Shown here in pieces: positions 1 through 6,198 of a stretch of 7,671 nucleotides of DNA. Within the stretch, counting starts at the first letter, position 1, and each line of letters opens with the position of its first letter. The position numbers and the translations under genes were made by a program. The DNA comes from Pseudomonadota bacterium (GTDB taxonomy: Bacteria > Pseudomonadota > Gammaproteobacteria > Burkholderiales > SG8-39). The stretch is from NCBI GenBank assembly GCA_021848555.1, contig JAJZUN010000117.1:1-7671 (forward strand), in the 5' to 3' direction. Under the pieces are notes generated by a model. The model was not told where the DNA came from, searched no databases, and saw only the letters and a list, made by a program, of their open reading frames with translations.

Positions 1-351
1 CAGCGGCGCCATGCCTGCCGTGCCAGGTGCGGCCGCTGCGAACTGCCAGCGCGCTGCCTGAGGGGAGAGTATTTTGAGTAGATCGATGGGCAGCGGAACC
101 AGCTGCAGCCAGACGTAGACCAGCCACAATAGCCCGCACCAGAGCATCCAGCGGGCGTCGTGGAGTATCGCGGGAAAAAATTGTTTGCCGCGGACGCAGC
201 GCGCCAGCCACCACAGCGCCAGCCCCAATACCCACAGCGCGAGCAAAGGCCAGACCCAGGACCGATTGCTGCCGAGAGGAACAGGCGCCCACACCAGCAA
301 TGCCAGATAAGAAATAAAGATCCAACGGCTGCCGTCGGGTCTGGGCTGCAC
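1..351 (-). CDS. O-antigen ligase/polymerase-type membrane protein, N-terminal 117 residues (runs off left edge)
   Basis: The frame is open from a GTG at 351 to the window edge. The start is supported by an in-frame TAA just upstream (361-363) and by AAGGG at 358-362, six bases before the GTG. The 117 visible residues are very rich in Trp and Leu and contain three probable membrane segments, at about residues 11-28, 32-51 and 67-88. The WAPVPLGSNRSW motif at 21-32 and the LQLVPLPIDLLKILSP stretch at 82-97 are, from family knowledge, typical of the N-terminus of O-antigen ligase/Wzy-like proteins, which polymerise or ligate polysaccharide repeat units at the periplasmic face of the inner membrane. 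The catalytic periplasmic loop would lie outside the window. It follows a secreted FecR-like gene and a VpsP-like gene, which fits an exopolysaccharide operon. Ligase versus polymerase cannot be decided from this part. Confidence 0.78.
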   Translation of the reverse strand, partial: MQPRPDGSRWIFISYLALLVWAPVPLGSNRSWVWPLLALWVLGLALWWLARCVRGKQFFPAILHDARWMLWCGLLWLVYVWLQLVPLPIDLLKILSPQAARWQFAAAAPGTAGMAPL

Positions 352-371
352 GGCTAGCCCTTAAATGAACA

Positions 372-397
372 GGCCCGGGAACTTGCGCTACCGGGCC
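372..397 (-). promoter_or_regulatory. GC-rich hairpin between FecR-like gene and ligase gene
   Basis: The 74-base gap between the FecR-like stop and the ligase GTG contains an inverted repeat, GGCCCGG and CCGGGCC, with a 12-base loop. No run of T follows it on the minus strand, so it does not look like a complete intrinsic terminator. It could stabilise the upstream mRNA segment or attenuate read-through into the ligase gene. No function is shown by the sequence alone. Confidence 0.3.
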
Positions 398-425
398 CGG
401 CGCAGCGACGCGCGGCTACTGGCAC

Positions 426-2186
426 TTACTTGCAACTCCCTCTGCAGTCAGTGGCGCTGCCGCCTGCCGCGCCCGGCGTTACCGTGGGTGCAACCGGCGC
501 CACCGGCAGCGCAGCCGGAGTTGCCGGCGCCTGCGCCAGCGCCGGACCTGCCGCGGTGGGCGCCAGGGCCTCCAGCGTGGTCGCGATGACTTTCGCCAAC
601 ACGGCTTCGCCGCTGGCCATGGCTGTCCTGGTCGTCGAATCCGCAAGTTCGGCGGCCGCTTTCGCCTCGGCCTGCAAGCGCGCATTCTGCGGATCGGCTT
701 TCGCAACCGTCTCGGCCCGGGTGGCCTGCGCTACTGCCGCCGCCGCCTGCGCTGCGGGCACAACGGCCGCGGGAGTGTTATCCGGCAGCCCCGACAACTG
801 CAGCGACACCGCCGCCTGAACCACAGCAAGCGAGGTCGATACCGGTATCGTCGAAGTGGCGGTCTTGGGTCCCCATAGACTGGATTGATCGGCCTTGATC
901 TTGCCGATCGGGCCGTAGGGGGTGTGCGCGGAAATCTCGCCCACGGCGACCCGCGCAACGCCGACTTCCTGGGTCTTGGTATCGACCACCACGGTAAAGT
1001 CCGCCGCTCCGGTGTTGAGAATATCGATGATAGACGCGCCCGCGGAAATGCTTATCCCCTCCTTGTTCTCCGCGTGGATATAGCCGGAGACAAACCGCAT
1101 CGCACCGTTCACGAGTTCCAGCGTCGAACTGCTGGTCTTGAGATCGCTCGGGTCAAACTTGTACTGGCCGACGGTGAGCACCGAGCCCGGTCCCAAGACC
1201 ACGATCTGCCCGTCTGCGAACTTGAGCACCGCGCGTCCATCGGCGCCGGTATTGAACGTCGTGCCTGGCGCGAACGTGGTCCCCACCATCGCTGATGCCG
1301 TCTTGCTGGACGCGCTCTGCATGGACACCGAGTTTGACACCGCCTCGACGTATCCGGCCAGCCTGGTATCGGCATTCGCGGCGGCCTGGGCCTGTGCGGC
1401 GCTGGCGAGCGCGCCTGCGGTGCGCGCGGCGGTTTCGACGAGCACCGGGGTGTTGCCCGGCAACACGGCAGACAACAAACCGGCGAGACCCGCCTGGACC
1501 ACGGCGGGCGCGGCCGCGTAAGGTATCGCAGGTAGCAGGCTGCGCCCGGGTTGCCACGGTGCATACTGGTTCGCCGAGATTCTGGAGATCGGCCCGTAGG
1601 GTGTGCTCACCGAAATTTCGCCGCGCGCGACCGCAGCGTATCCGACTTCGCGCGGATCGGGGTTCACCGATACCGTAAGGTCGGCGCCCCCCGACTTTAG
1701 AAGGCTGAGCAAGGAATCCCCCGCGGTTATTTGCATCGCTTCCGGGTTGGATGAGCCGATGCGCCCGGTTACGACGCGCATTTCGCCCTTGATCAGTTCC
1801 ATGCTCGATCGGCTCAGCATCGGGCTGTCGGCGAGGTAGCAATAACGACCGACGCGCATAGCCGAATTGGGGCCCAGCGCCACGATCTGGCCGTCGGCGA
1901 ATTTCAGGATCGTTTTATCGGCGGGGCCGGTACGAAAAACGGCGCCGGTTTCGAACACATCGCCGACCTTGGCGATGACCGCTTTCGCGGCCACCTTCTG
2001 GATGGATCCGAAGCCGGAAACCTCGTGCACATATCCGCCCGCGCAGCTGGAATTTGCGGCCGAAGTTTCGCGCGCACCCGTCCTCGCCTGTGCCCAAGGC
2101 GCGGTGGAAAATGCGGCCAGCGCAAGCAACATGCACCCGGCGCTGAACACGCGTGTCGCGCTGCGCATATTTGCTGTGACCCTCAT
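426..2186 (-). CDS. secreted protein with two tandem FecR-like domains (586 aa)
   Basis: A Sec signal peptide is visible: basic residues to position 12, a hydrophobic core at about 18-29 and a likely cleavage after Ala34 (WAQA). Two homologous blocks follow, about 51-210 and 278-437. Each carries a KFADGQIV motif (95-102 and 322-329) and a TPYGPI motif (195-200 and 422-427), which is the FecR periplasmic-domain pattern. Equivalent motifs lie exactly 227 residues apart, showing an internal duplication. The C-terminus is Ala-rich and helical (about 475-545), then Ala/Pro-rich, ending in a CRGSC motif at 581-585. No transmembrane anchor or N-terminal anti-sigma domain is seen, so a sigma-regulator role like that of FecR itself is unlikely; a periplasmic or surface scaffold role is more plausible. 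The start is supported by AAAAGGA eight bases upstream and by ATGA overlap with the preceding gene. Met7 is an alternative start. Cys18 lies in a poor lipobox context. Confidence 0.85.
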   Translation of the reverse strand: MRVTANMRSATRVFSAGCMLLALAAFSTAPWAQARTGARETSAANSSCAGGYVHEVSGFGSIQKVAAKAVIAKVGDVFETGAVFRTGPADKTILKFADGQIVALGPNSAMRVGRYCYLADSPMLSRSSMELIKGEMRVVTGRIGSSNPEAMQITAGDSLLSLLKSGGADLTVSVNPDPREVGYAAVARGEISVSTPYGPISRISANQYAPWQPGRSLLPAIPYAAAPAVVQAGLAGLLSAVLPGNTPVLVETAARTAGALASAAQAQAAANADTRLAGYVEAVSNSVSMQSASSKTASAMVGTTFAPGTTFNTGADGRAVLKFADGQIVVLGPGSVLTVGQYKFDPSDLKTSSSTLELVNGAMRFVSGYIHAENKEGISISAGASIIDILNTGAADFTVVVDTKTQEVGVARVAVGEISAHTPYGPIGKIKADQSSLWGPKTATSTIPVSTSLAVVQAAVSLQLSGLPDNTPAAVVPAAQAAAAVAQATRAETVAKADPQNARLQAEAKAAAELADSTTRTAMASGEAVLAKVIATTLEALAPTAAGPALAQAPATPAALPVAPVAPTVTPGAAGGSATDCRGSCK

Positions 2187-2971
2187 CGACGAAATCCTTT
2201 TCCTGTCGCTACGCCCGGCCCGGTAATTTCCGCCGCTTCTTTATTGCAATCCGGACCGGCAATATGCCTATAGTCCTCTATAGCACAAACGAGGTCAAAA
2301 CGCGTGTAACTTTTTACGATTTCAAACATTTTCCGCGGATTTCGTGAGGCGCCGCGCGCTATGGTTCCCGCGAGTTTCTGCTGCAGGTCGGAATCGAGGT
2401 CCTGCCAGGCGGCGAGGCCGACAAAAAGGATGGTCTCCTGCACCGTGGGCTCCCACGGGCCCAGTTCATCGGCATGGCGCAGCGCAGAGCGCAACTCGTC
2501 GTCGAATTCGTCGAGGTAGAGTTTGGTCAGAGCGAGGTTTGCCCACAGGAAAGGCGATGTCGGCCGCAGTTTCAGCGCCTGCAGAAAGCGCACGCGCGCG
2601 TCCCGGGTAAGGGCCAGCGCCTCGCGCGGACTTCTGGCGGTACGCATGCGCGTCAAATACAGCGCGCCCAGAGCTTCGAGCGACCAGGGGTTGTCGGCGG
2701 CGTAATCGAGGCTGTCCGTCAAATGTCTGTCGGCCCGCCGTATCTCCGCCAGGTCCGGTGTTCGCGCTGGCGACGTCCACCGGTCCGTTACGTCCTGCGC
2801 CCGCTGAACCAACAGCCCCGCCATGCCCAGGCGCGCACACTGCACGGCGATCAGCGTAAGCGCAACGAAAAGCGCCAGGCAAATTGCCTGCTCCCGCCGG
2901 CGGGACGGTTTCTTGTGAACGTTGCGCGCCGCGCTCTTCGGCGCGAACGGCGTTGAGTGTTCCGGCGACAT
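2183..2971 (-). CDS. membrane-anchored TPR-like exopolysaccharide protein, VpsP-like (262 aa)
   Basis: The N-terminus is basic (KKPSRRR at 20-26) and precedes one transmembrane helix at about 29-46, predicting a single-pass inner-membrane protein with a periplasmic C-terminal domain. The remainder is helical with TPR-like repeats at about 85-165, including ALKLRPTSPFLWANLALTKL and a HADELGPWEPTVQ motif at 166-178. From memory this resembles the VpsP family found in exopolysaccharide clusters, where it accompanies chain-length and polymerase proteins; that name is my best match, not a proven assignment. Its stop overlaps the next ATG (ATGA), so the FecR-like gene is probably translationally coupled. 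I chose the ATG at 2971 because longer frames would be translated through the tRNA sequence. It has no strong Shine-Dalgarno sequence, and only 36 bases separate it from the tRNA CCA. Confidence 0.72.
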   Translation of the reverse strand: MSPEHSTPFAPKSAARNVHKKPSRRREQAICLALFVALTLIAVQCARLGMAGLLVQRAQDVTDRWTSPARTPDLAEIRRADRHLTDSLDYAADNPWSLEALGALYLTRMRTARSPREALALTRDARVRFLQALKLRPTSPFLWANLALTKLYLDEFDDELRSALRHADELGPWEPTVQETILFVGLAAWQDLDSDLQQKLAGTIARGASRNPRKMFEIVKSYTRFDLVCAIEDYRHIAGPDCNKEAAEITGPGVATGKGFRR

Positions 2972-3007
2972 TTGAAGCGGGCGCAAGCCCTCGCTTTCAA
3001 AAAATAT

Positions 3008-3054
3008 TGGTGGGCCCACCTGGACTCGAACCAGGGACCAAAGGATTATGAGTC
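3008..3054 (-). tRNA. 3' half of tRNA-Ile2 (anticodon CAT), 5' half missing
   Basis: Read on the minus strand, this has the anticodon loop CTCATAA, a perfect T-arm (stem CCTGG/CCAGG, loop TTCGAGT), the 3' acceptor strand TGGGCCC, the discriminator A and an encoded CCA ending at 3008. The anticodon 3' stem TCCTT should pair with AAGGA, but the sequence present is ACCGA, so homology to a tRNA stops at about 3054. No D-arm or 5' acceptor strand lies upstream. GACTCATAATC and the following bases match the CAT isoacceptor that reads AUA after lysidine modification better than elongator tRNA-Met. As it stands it cannot make a functional tRNA. The intact copy should lie at the far end of the element, outside the window to the right. 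Confidence 0.85.
3008..3054 (-). repeat. attachment-site core (attL/attR) of an element integrated into a tRNA gene
   Basis: A tRNA 3' half with phage tail DNA on its 5' side and chromosomal-type genes on its 3' side is the standard end product of tyrosine-recombinase integration into a tRNA gene. The break in tRNA homology falls in the anticodon stem, a usual crossover zone for such integrases. The matching copy would form the 3' half of an intact tRNA at the other end. The core may extend a few bases beyond the CCA, which cannot be judged without the second copy. No integrase gene is in this window. Confidence 0.75.
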
Positions 3055-3243
3055 GGTATTCTATCTTATTGCGGTATATTGAGATTAATGCTGATGCTTG
3101 TGAATGCTGGAAAAACAGTCCGTTATGTGTTGTGGTGTATGCCTCATAGCCAACGTCTTGTTGTGCCAGTTGTGGCGCCAGTGTGGCATCGTGCGCATGT
3201 CTGCGCGTCCTCGATCGCGGCCGTAAGTCACTCCTCACAGCCC
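3055..3243. other. phage end region between small ORF and attachment core, no convincing gene
   Basis: This stretch is locally AT-rich near the tRNA half and carries no gene I can support. A 48-codon GTG frame on the minus strand (3085-3231) overlaps the stop of another short frame as GTGA, but its His-rich translation resembles nothing I know. A TAGAAT at 3058-3063 on the minus strand resembles a -10 box pointing toward the exopolysaccharide operon, but no good -35 box sits upstream of it. TTGTGG-like repeats are concentrated at 3122-3188. The composition and position fit the non-coding attachment-site arm of a phage genome. Confidence 0.4.
3161..3188. repeat. short TTGTGCC/TTGTGGC repeats beside the attachment core
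   Basis: Three closely spaced related units are visible on the plus strand: TTGTGCCAG (3161-3169), TTGTGGCGCCAG (3170-3181) and TGTGGCA (3182-3188). A related TGTTGTGGTG lies at about 3128-3137. They sit 107-134 bases from the tRNA core on the element side, where tyrosine integrases and their accessory proteins commonly bind arm-type sites. The assignment is positional inference only. Confidence 0.25.
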
Positions 3244-3384
3244 TCAATGCGCGTCAGCGCCACATTCTTCGCTCGGCCGCGCCGGAAGTTCGCAAACGTC
3301 TTTGATCGTCATTCCGCCGCGCGTAAGCTCGGCAACAATGAACCGGCCGCCGCCGGCAGCGGTGCGAGGGTGAGCTTGGAGCAT
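3244..3384 (-). CDS. possible 46-residue ORF directly after the tape-measure stop
   Basis: The tape-measure stop TGA is followed immediately by ATG in the same frame (TGAATG), opening a 46-codon reading frame. The protein has a plausible helical stretch, RFIVAELTRGGMTIKDVCEL, but I do not recognise a family. It could be a small real gene coupled to the tape measure, or the stub of a tail gene cut short by deletion. No independent Shine-Dalgarno sequence is apparent, so it would depend on reinitiation. Composition is like the tape-measure gene. Treat it as uncertain. Confidence 0.3.
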   Translation of the reverse strand: MLQAHPRTAAGGGRFIVAELTRGGMTIKDVCELPARPSEECGADAH

Positions 3385-5340
3385 TCAGCCATTCCTCATC
3401 AGCGCGCGTTGCGCGCCCTCCAGCGCGCCCGCCGCGATCTGCGACCGGGAGCGACTATCGACGGGGCCGGTGATGTGAAATGCCTGGTTCACTGTGATGT
3501 CACGCCCTGCACTGTTCGCCGGTTGTTGTGCAGGTGTTTGCACGTTCACCTTTTCGCCAGGCGTGGCCATGAAACTCACGAGCTTGGAATCGACGCCGCC
3601 GGCCCCACCGACGGTGAAGCTGCCGCCGCTTGCGAAGCCACCTAGCGGCAGGTCGGCGCCGGAGGTCCAAGCCGCAGCGCCGGCGCCTCCGGTGATATAA
3701 CCACCACCACCCAAGCCGAGCAGGTCCAAGCCCTTACCTACCAGTCCGCCAATCGGGCCGCCCTTGCCGAAGTCGGCGCCAAGTAGCGAGGTCTGCGCTT
3801 CGGCCGCGAGTACGTTGGCCACCATTTTATCGATCGTGCGTTTGGCGCTCGTGCCAAAATCGCTAAGCTTACCCTGTATCACGTCGAAGAACAGGCCGCT
3901 CATCGACTCCTGCATGCTGTGAGCGGCTTGCTTCCAGAATTCCGTCATCTCGTCAGTTCTGTCCTTGGTCTTTTCGTTCAGCCCCTGCATGGCCTTGTCC
4001 ACCGCGCGCCCGTAGGTGTCCCAGTCGATCGCGCCTTCGTCGAGGAGCGCGCTCGCCTGCTTGATGCTCGCCAGGGTGCGTTCCATCGGCGTCCGCGTGT
4101 CGTCCCAGAGCTTCGTCGCTGCCTTGGCGGTTTCCTCCTGGGCGGCCTTCAGCTCTTTCGCCGCTGCCACCGCGTTGGCGTAGATCCGGTCTTCGCGGTC
4201 CTGCGCCGCCTGGTCGAGCTCGGCCTTGGTGGCGCCGGCCTCTTTCATCGCGGCCACGCGTTGCGTGTAGAGCATGTCTTCGCGCTCGGCGGCGATCTTG
4301 GCGGCTTCTTTTGCCGCGTCCGCCTCGCGTTTCTTGCGCGCCAGGTATTCCGCGTCGGTCTCGCCGGGCTTGGGCGTGGGCAGCCTGCCGATCGCGCCGC
4401 TGACTTCACCTGGGCGTTCGGATTCTGAGTCCGGCATCATCGTCCCGAGTAACCCTCCTGCCATCGAAAGCGGCAAGGGCAACGCGCCCTTTATCCTATT
4501 TCCGGTAAAGGCTAGGATCTTGAGCAGCTTTCCAACCCAATCGCCATCTTCGATAACGGCCTTGATGTCTTTCAGCGCCTGCTCGGTCGCGCTGAGAGTT
4601 GTCTTAACAACCATCTGCACCGGTCGCGTTTTGCCGATGGTCTCCAACAGCTCGTCCCAGGCCTTAGTGGCGCCTGTGGTCGAGCGCGTCAGGCCGCTAT
4701 TGATCTCCTCGGCCATGCCGGCATATGCGCCTTTCAACCGCTCCAGGACGATCGCCTGCTGTCCGGCGATATCGCCCACCTCGCCCATGGCCTTGAGCTG
4801 GTCTTTCTGCTGCGCGGTAAGCACCACACCCGCCGATTTCAGAAGCTTTGCCGCGGTCTCCGGATCTGCCATCGCCTTGGCTACATCGCGTGCCGCGCTC
4901 ACCACGTCCGTGCCCATGAACGCAGCCACGTCGGCGGAGAGCTTCAATACCTCTTTGAAGGTCTCGCCGTGGATCGATCCGAATTTGAGGATCTCGGAGG
5001 CCGCGTTGCGGATCGATTCGTCATCGAACTGGGTCGATTCGGCGAGAGAATCAGCCATGGCGTCGATCTGTGCCTTGGTCAAATCTGCCGCGCTTCCGGT
5101 ATTGCGCAAGATTATCGACAGGCGCGTGCTTGCGTCCTCGGCCTTGCGCGTCTCCTCGGTGACATGACGCAAGGACTCTGAGACCATCCGCGCCGCCTGC
5201 TCCACTAACATAAAAGTCCCTTTGACCGCGACGGCTGCGGCGACTACGCCGCTCAGGTTCGCCTTGATCTGTGAAAGGCCGGGCGAGATGTTGTCGTGAA
5301 TCTCGAACAGAATCGAGGCGCGTTCGGCATTACCTGACAT
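3385..5340 (-). CDS. phage tail tape-measure protein (651 aa)
   Basis: This protein sets tail length during assembly and occupies the tail lumen. The N-terminal third (about 60-240) matches the prophage tape-measure pattern, including GETFKEVLKLSADVAAFMGT, SAARDVAKAMADP and GQQAIVLERL. A hydrophobic segment spans about 270-300, and a charged, Ala-rich coiled coil about 330-410. Next comes a FWKQAAHSMQESMSGLFFDV block (468-487), then a Gly-rich region (520-585) and the familiar C-terminal GGSFTVGGAGGVDSKLVSF and ATPGEKVNVQTP motifs (572-603). AAAGGA six bases upstream supports the ATG at 5340, which overlaps the preceding gene by 11 bases. At roughly 0.15 nm per residue, the rule of thumb for tape measures, the tail would be near 100 nm. 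It is unusual that no baseplate or tail-tip genes follow it before the attachment site. Confidence 0.92.
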   Translation of the reverse strand: MSGNAERASILFEIHDNISPGLSQIKANLSGVVAAAVAVKGTFMLVEQAARMVSESLRHVTEETRKAEDASTRLSIILRNTGSAADLTKAQIDAMADSLAESTQFDDESIRNAASEILKFGSIHGETFKEVLKLSADVAAFMGTDVVSAARDVAKAMADPETAAKLLKSAGVVLTAQQKDQLKAMGEVGDIAGQQAIVLERLKGAYAGMAEEINSGLTRSTTGATKAWDELLETIGKTRPVQMVVKTTLSATEQALKDIKAVIEDGDWVGKLLKILAFTGNRIKGALPLPLSMAGGLLGTMMPDSESERPGEVSGAIGRLPTPKPGETDAEYLARKKREADAAKEAAKIAAEREDMLYTQRVAAMKEAGATKAELDQAAQDREDRIYANAVAAAKELKAAQEETAKAATKLWDDTRTPMERTLASIKQASALLDEGAIDWDTYGRAVDKAMQGLNEKTKDRTDEMTEFWKQAAHSMQESMSGLFFDVIQGKLSDFGTSAKRTIDKMVANVLAAEAQTSLLGADFGKGGPIGGLVGKGLDLLGLGGGGYITGGAGAAAWTSGADLPLGGFASGGSFTVGGAGGVDSKLVSFMATPGEKVNVQTPAQQPANSAGRDITVNQAFHITGPVDSRSRSQIAAGALEGAQRALMRNG

Positions 5341-5548
5341 GATTCATCCTTTCTTGTTTAGAAGGCTCCCACCACATGATTTCATCCACGCGCACTTTGC
5401 GGGCCTGGACCTCAAGCGCGAGCTGCTCAAACAATTCCGCCTTGATCAATCCAGTTTTTGCCTCTGCGAGCTTCTTGGCTCTGCGCTCGATGAGCCAATT
5501 GATCCATCTGGCACGGGGCGTTAGCGGTTCGGAGGACTTGACGGTCAT
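5330..5548 (-). CDS. small basic protein upstream of tape measure, possible tail-assembly chaperone (72 aa)
   Basis: This is a 72-residue protein, rich in Arg/Lys and predicted to be mostly helical, with a WINWLIERRAKKLAEAK stretch at 15-31 and MWWEP near the C-terminus (58-62). It ends 11 bases inside the tape-measure gene. The slot just before the tape measure is normally held by tail-assembly chaperones (gpG/gpGT in lambda), so that role is possible from position. The sequence itself shows no family I recognise, and I found no canonical slippery heptamer for the usual frameshift. The ATG has only a weak ribosome-binding site. A 38-base gap separates it from the upstream coiled-coil gene. 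Confidence 0.65.
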   Translation of the reverse strand: MTVKSSEPLTPRARWINWLIERRAKKLAEAKTGLIKAELFEQLALEVQARKVRVDEIMWWEPSKQERMNHVR

Positions 5549-5586
5549 TGCTGGTTCAGCGCTCGATGTGGATTTGGTTCTTTCGC

Positions 5587-6162
5587 TTAGCTGACGGCGG
5601 TAGTTTTCGCTGCCTCCATCGCGTCGACGATCTCTTTCTCCTGGTTCTTCAGTTCTGCGATCTTCTTATCGAGGCGCTCGATTTCAGCCAAGCGCTGCGG
5701 CATTGGCGGCCCCACCAGGTCCGGATATTCCATATCCTGCTCGATCGCCTTCCGAATCGCTTTCTTCGCGACGTCGCCCATGAGGTACAGCAAAGAATTT
5801 TCGATCATGTCCGGCGAGGCCATATTGCCGCCGATGTGCGAAGCGTGAACGATCGCCGGCCGCGCCTTGTTCCCCCCGATCGGGTTCGATTCGCTCGCCA
5901 AGACTTGCCCGTCCGCCGCAGTGTGGCCGAACGTGAGCAGCGGCTTGCGAATGAAGAACGAGAGCTGAGCCGCCAGGGCGGCGGGGTATTTCTCGGCGCG
6001 CGCGTCTATCCATCCGCAGACGGCGTCCGCCAATTCGGCTCGTGGCGGTGGCAATACCTGAAGATCCTCGCGCCGGTGCTGTAACTTGGCGATTTCTTTC
6101 TGGAGATTGCCCAGCTCAGACTTGGTTTCGCGGATTGCGGAAATCAGATCGGTAAGTTTCAT
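5587..6162 (-). CDS. phage protein with terminal coiled coils, function unknown (191 aa)
   Basis: The start is well supported by AGGAGAAGGA shortly before the ATG. The protein has a heptad-like, charged helix at about 1-36, a compact middle section (about 42-150, with CGWIDARAEKY at 49-59 and an SNPIGGNKARPAIVHASHIGG-type central stretch) and a second charged helix at about 154-187. No signal peptide or membrane segment is seen. It follows the S49 peptidase by 36 bases, where phages often encode a scaffolding or head-decoration protein. The coiled coils would suit a scaffold, but no capsid gene follows, so this is only a positional guess. I do not recognise the family with certainty. Confidence 0.75.
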   Translation of the reverse strand: MKLTDLISAIRETKSELGNLQKEIAKLQHRREDLQVLPPPRAELADAVCGWIDARAEKYPAALAAQLSFFIRKPLLTFGHTAADGQVLASESNPIGGNKARPAIVHASHIGGNMASPDMIENSLLYLMGDVAKKAIRKAIEQDMEYPDLVGPPMPQRLAEIERLDKKIAELKNQEKEIVDAMEAAKTTAVS

Positions 6163-6198
6163 ATCGTGTCCTTCTCCTGTGAGATTGGATGTGCAGCG

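Noticed and set aside
1153..1842. A 229-codon minus-strand frame inside the FecR-like gene
   Set aside because: It is an alternate-frame shadow, extremely Arg/Gly-rich, within a gene with clear signal peptide and repeated domains.
2269..2284. CTATAG repeated with a four-base spacer
   Set aside because: It lies within the coding sequence of the TPR-like gene, away from any start, and is too short to claim as an operator.
2972..3007. Possible terminator after the tRNA CCA (T-run plus hairpin GAAAGCGAGGGC/GCCCGCTTC)
   Set aside because: The T-run comes before the imperfect hairpin in the direction of transcription, the wrong order for an intrinsic terminator, and the stem has bulges.
2183..3247. 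A 354-codon frame from a TTG at 3247 through the tRNA half into the TPR-like gene
   Set aside because: It would translate phage-end DNA and the tRNA sequence as protein and needs a TTG start. The domain structure (basic N-terminus, then membrane helix) begins at the ATG at 2971. Automated callers may choose the longer form in error.
3079..3645. A 188-codon plus-strand frame across the element end
   Set aside because: It overlaps the strongly supported tape-measure gene in antisense, crosses the gene-poor arm, and has an Arg/His/Cys-rich composition typical of a shadow frame.
4274..5167. A 297-codon plus-strand frame opposite the tape-measure gene
   Set aside because: It is antisense to a clear tape-measure protein, Ser/Ala-rich, and without recognisable motifs; long antisense frames are common in GC-rich DNA.
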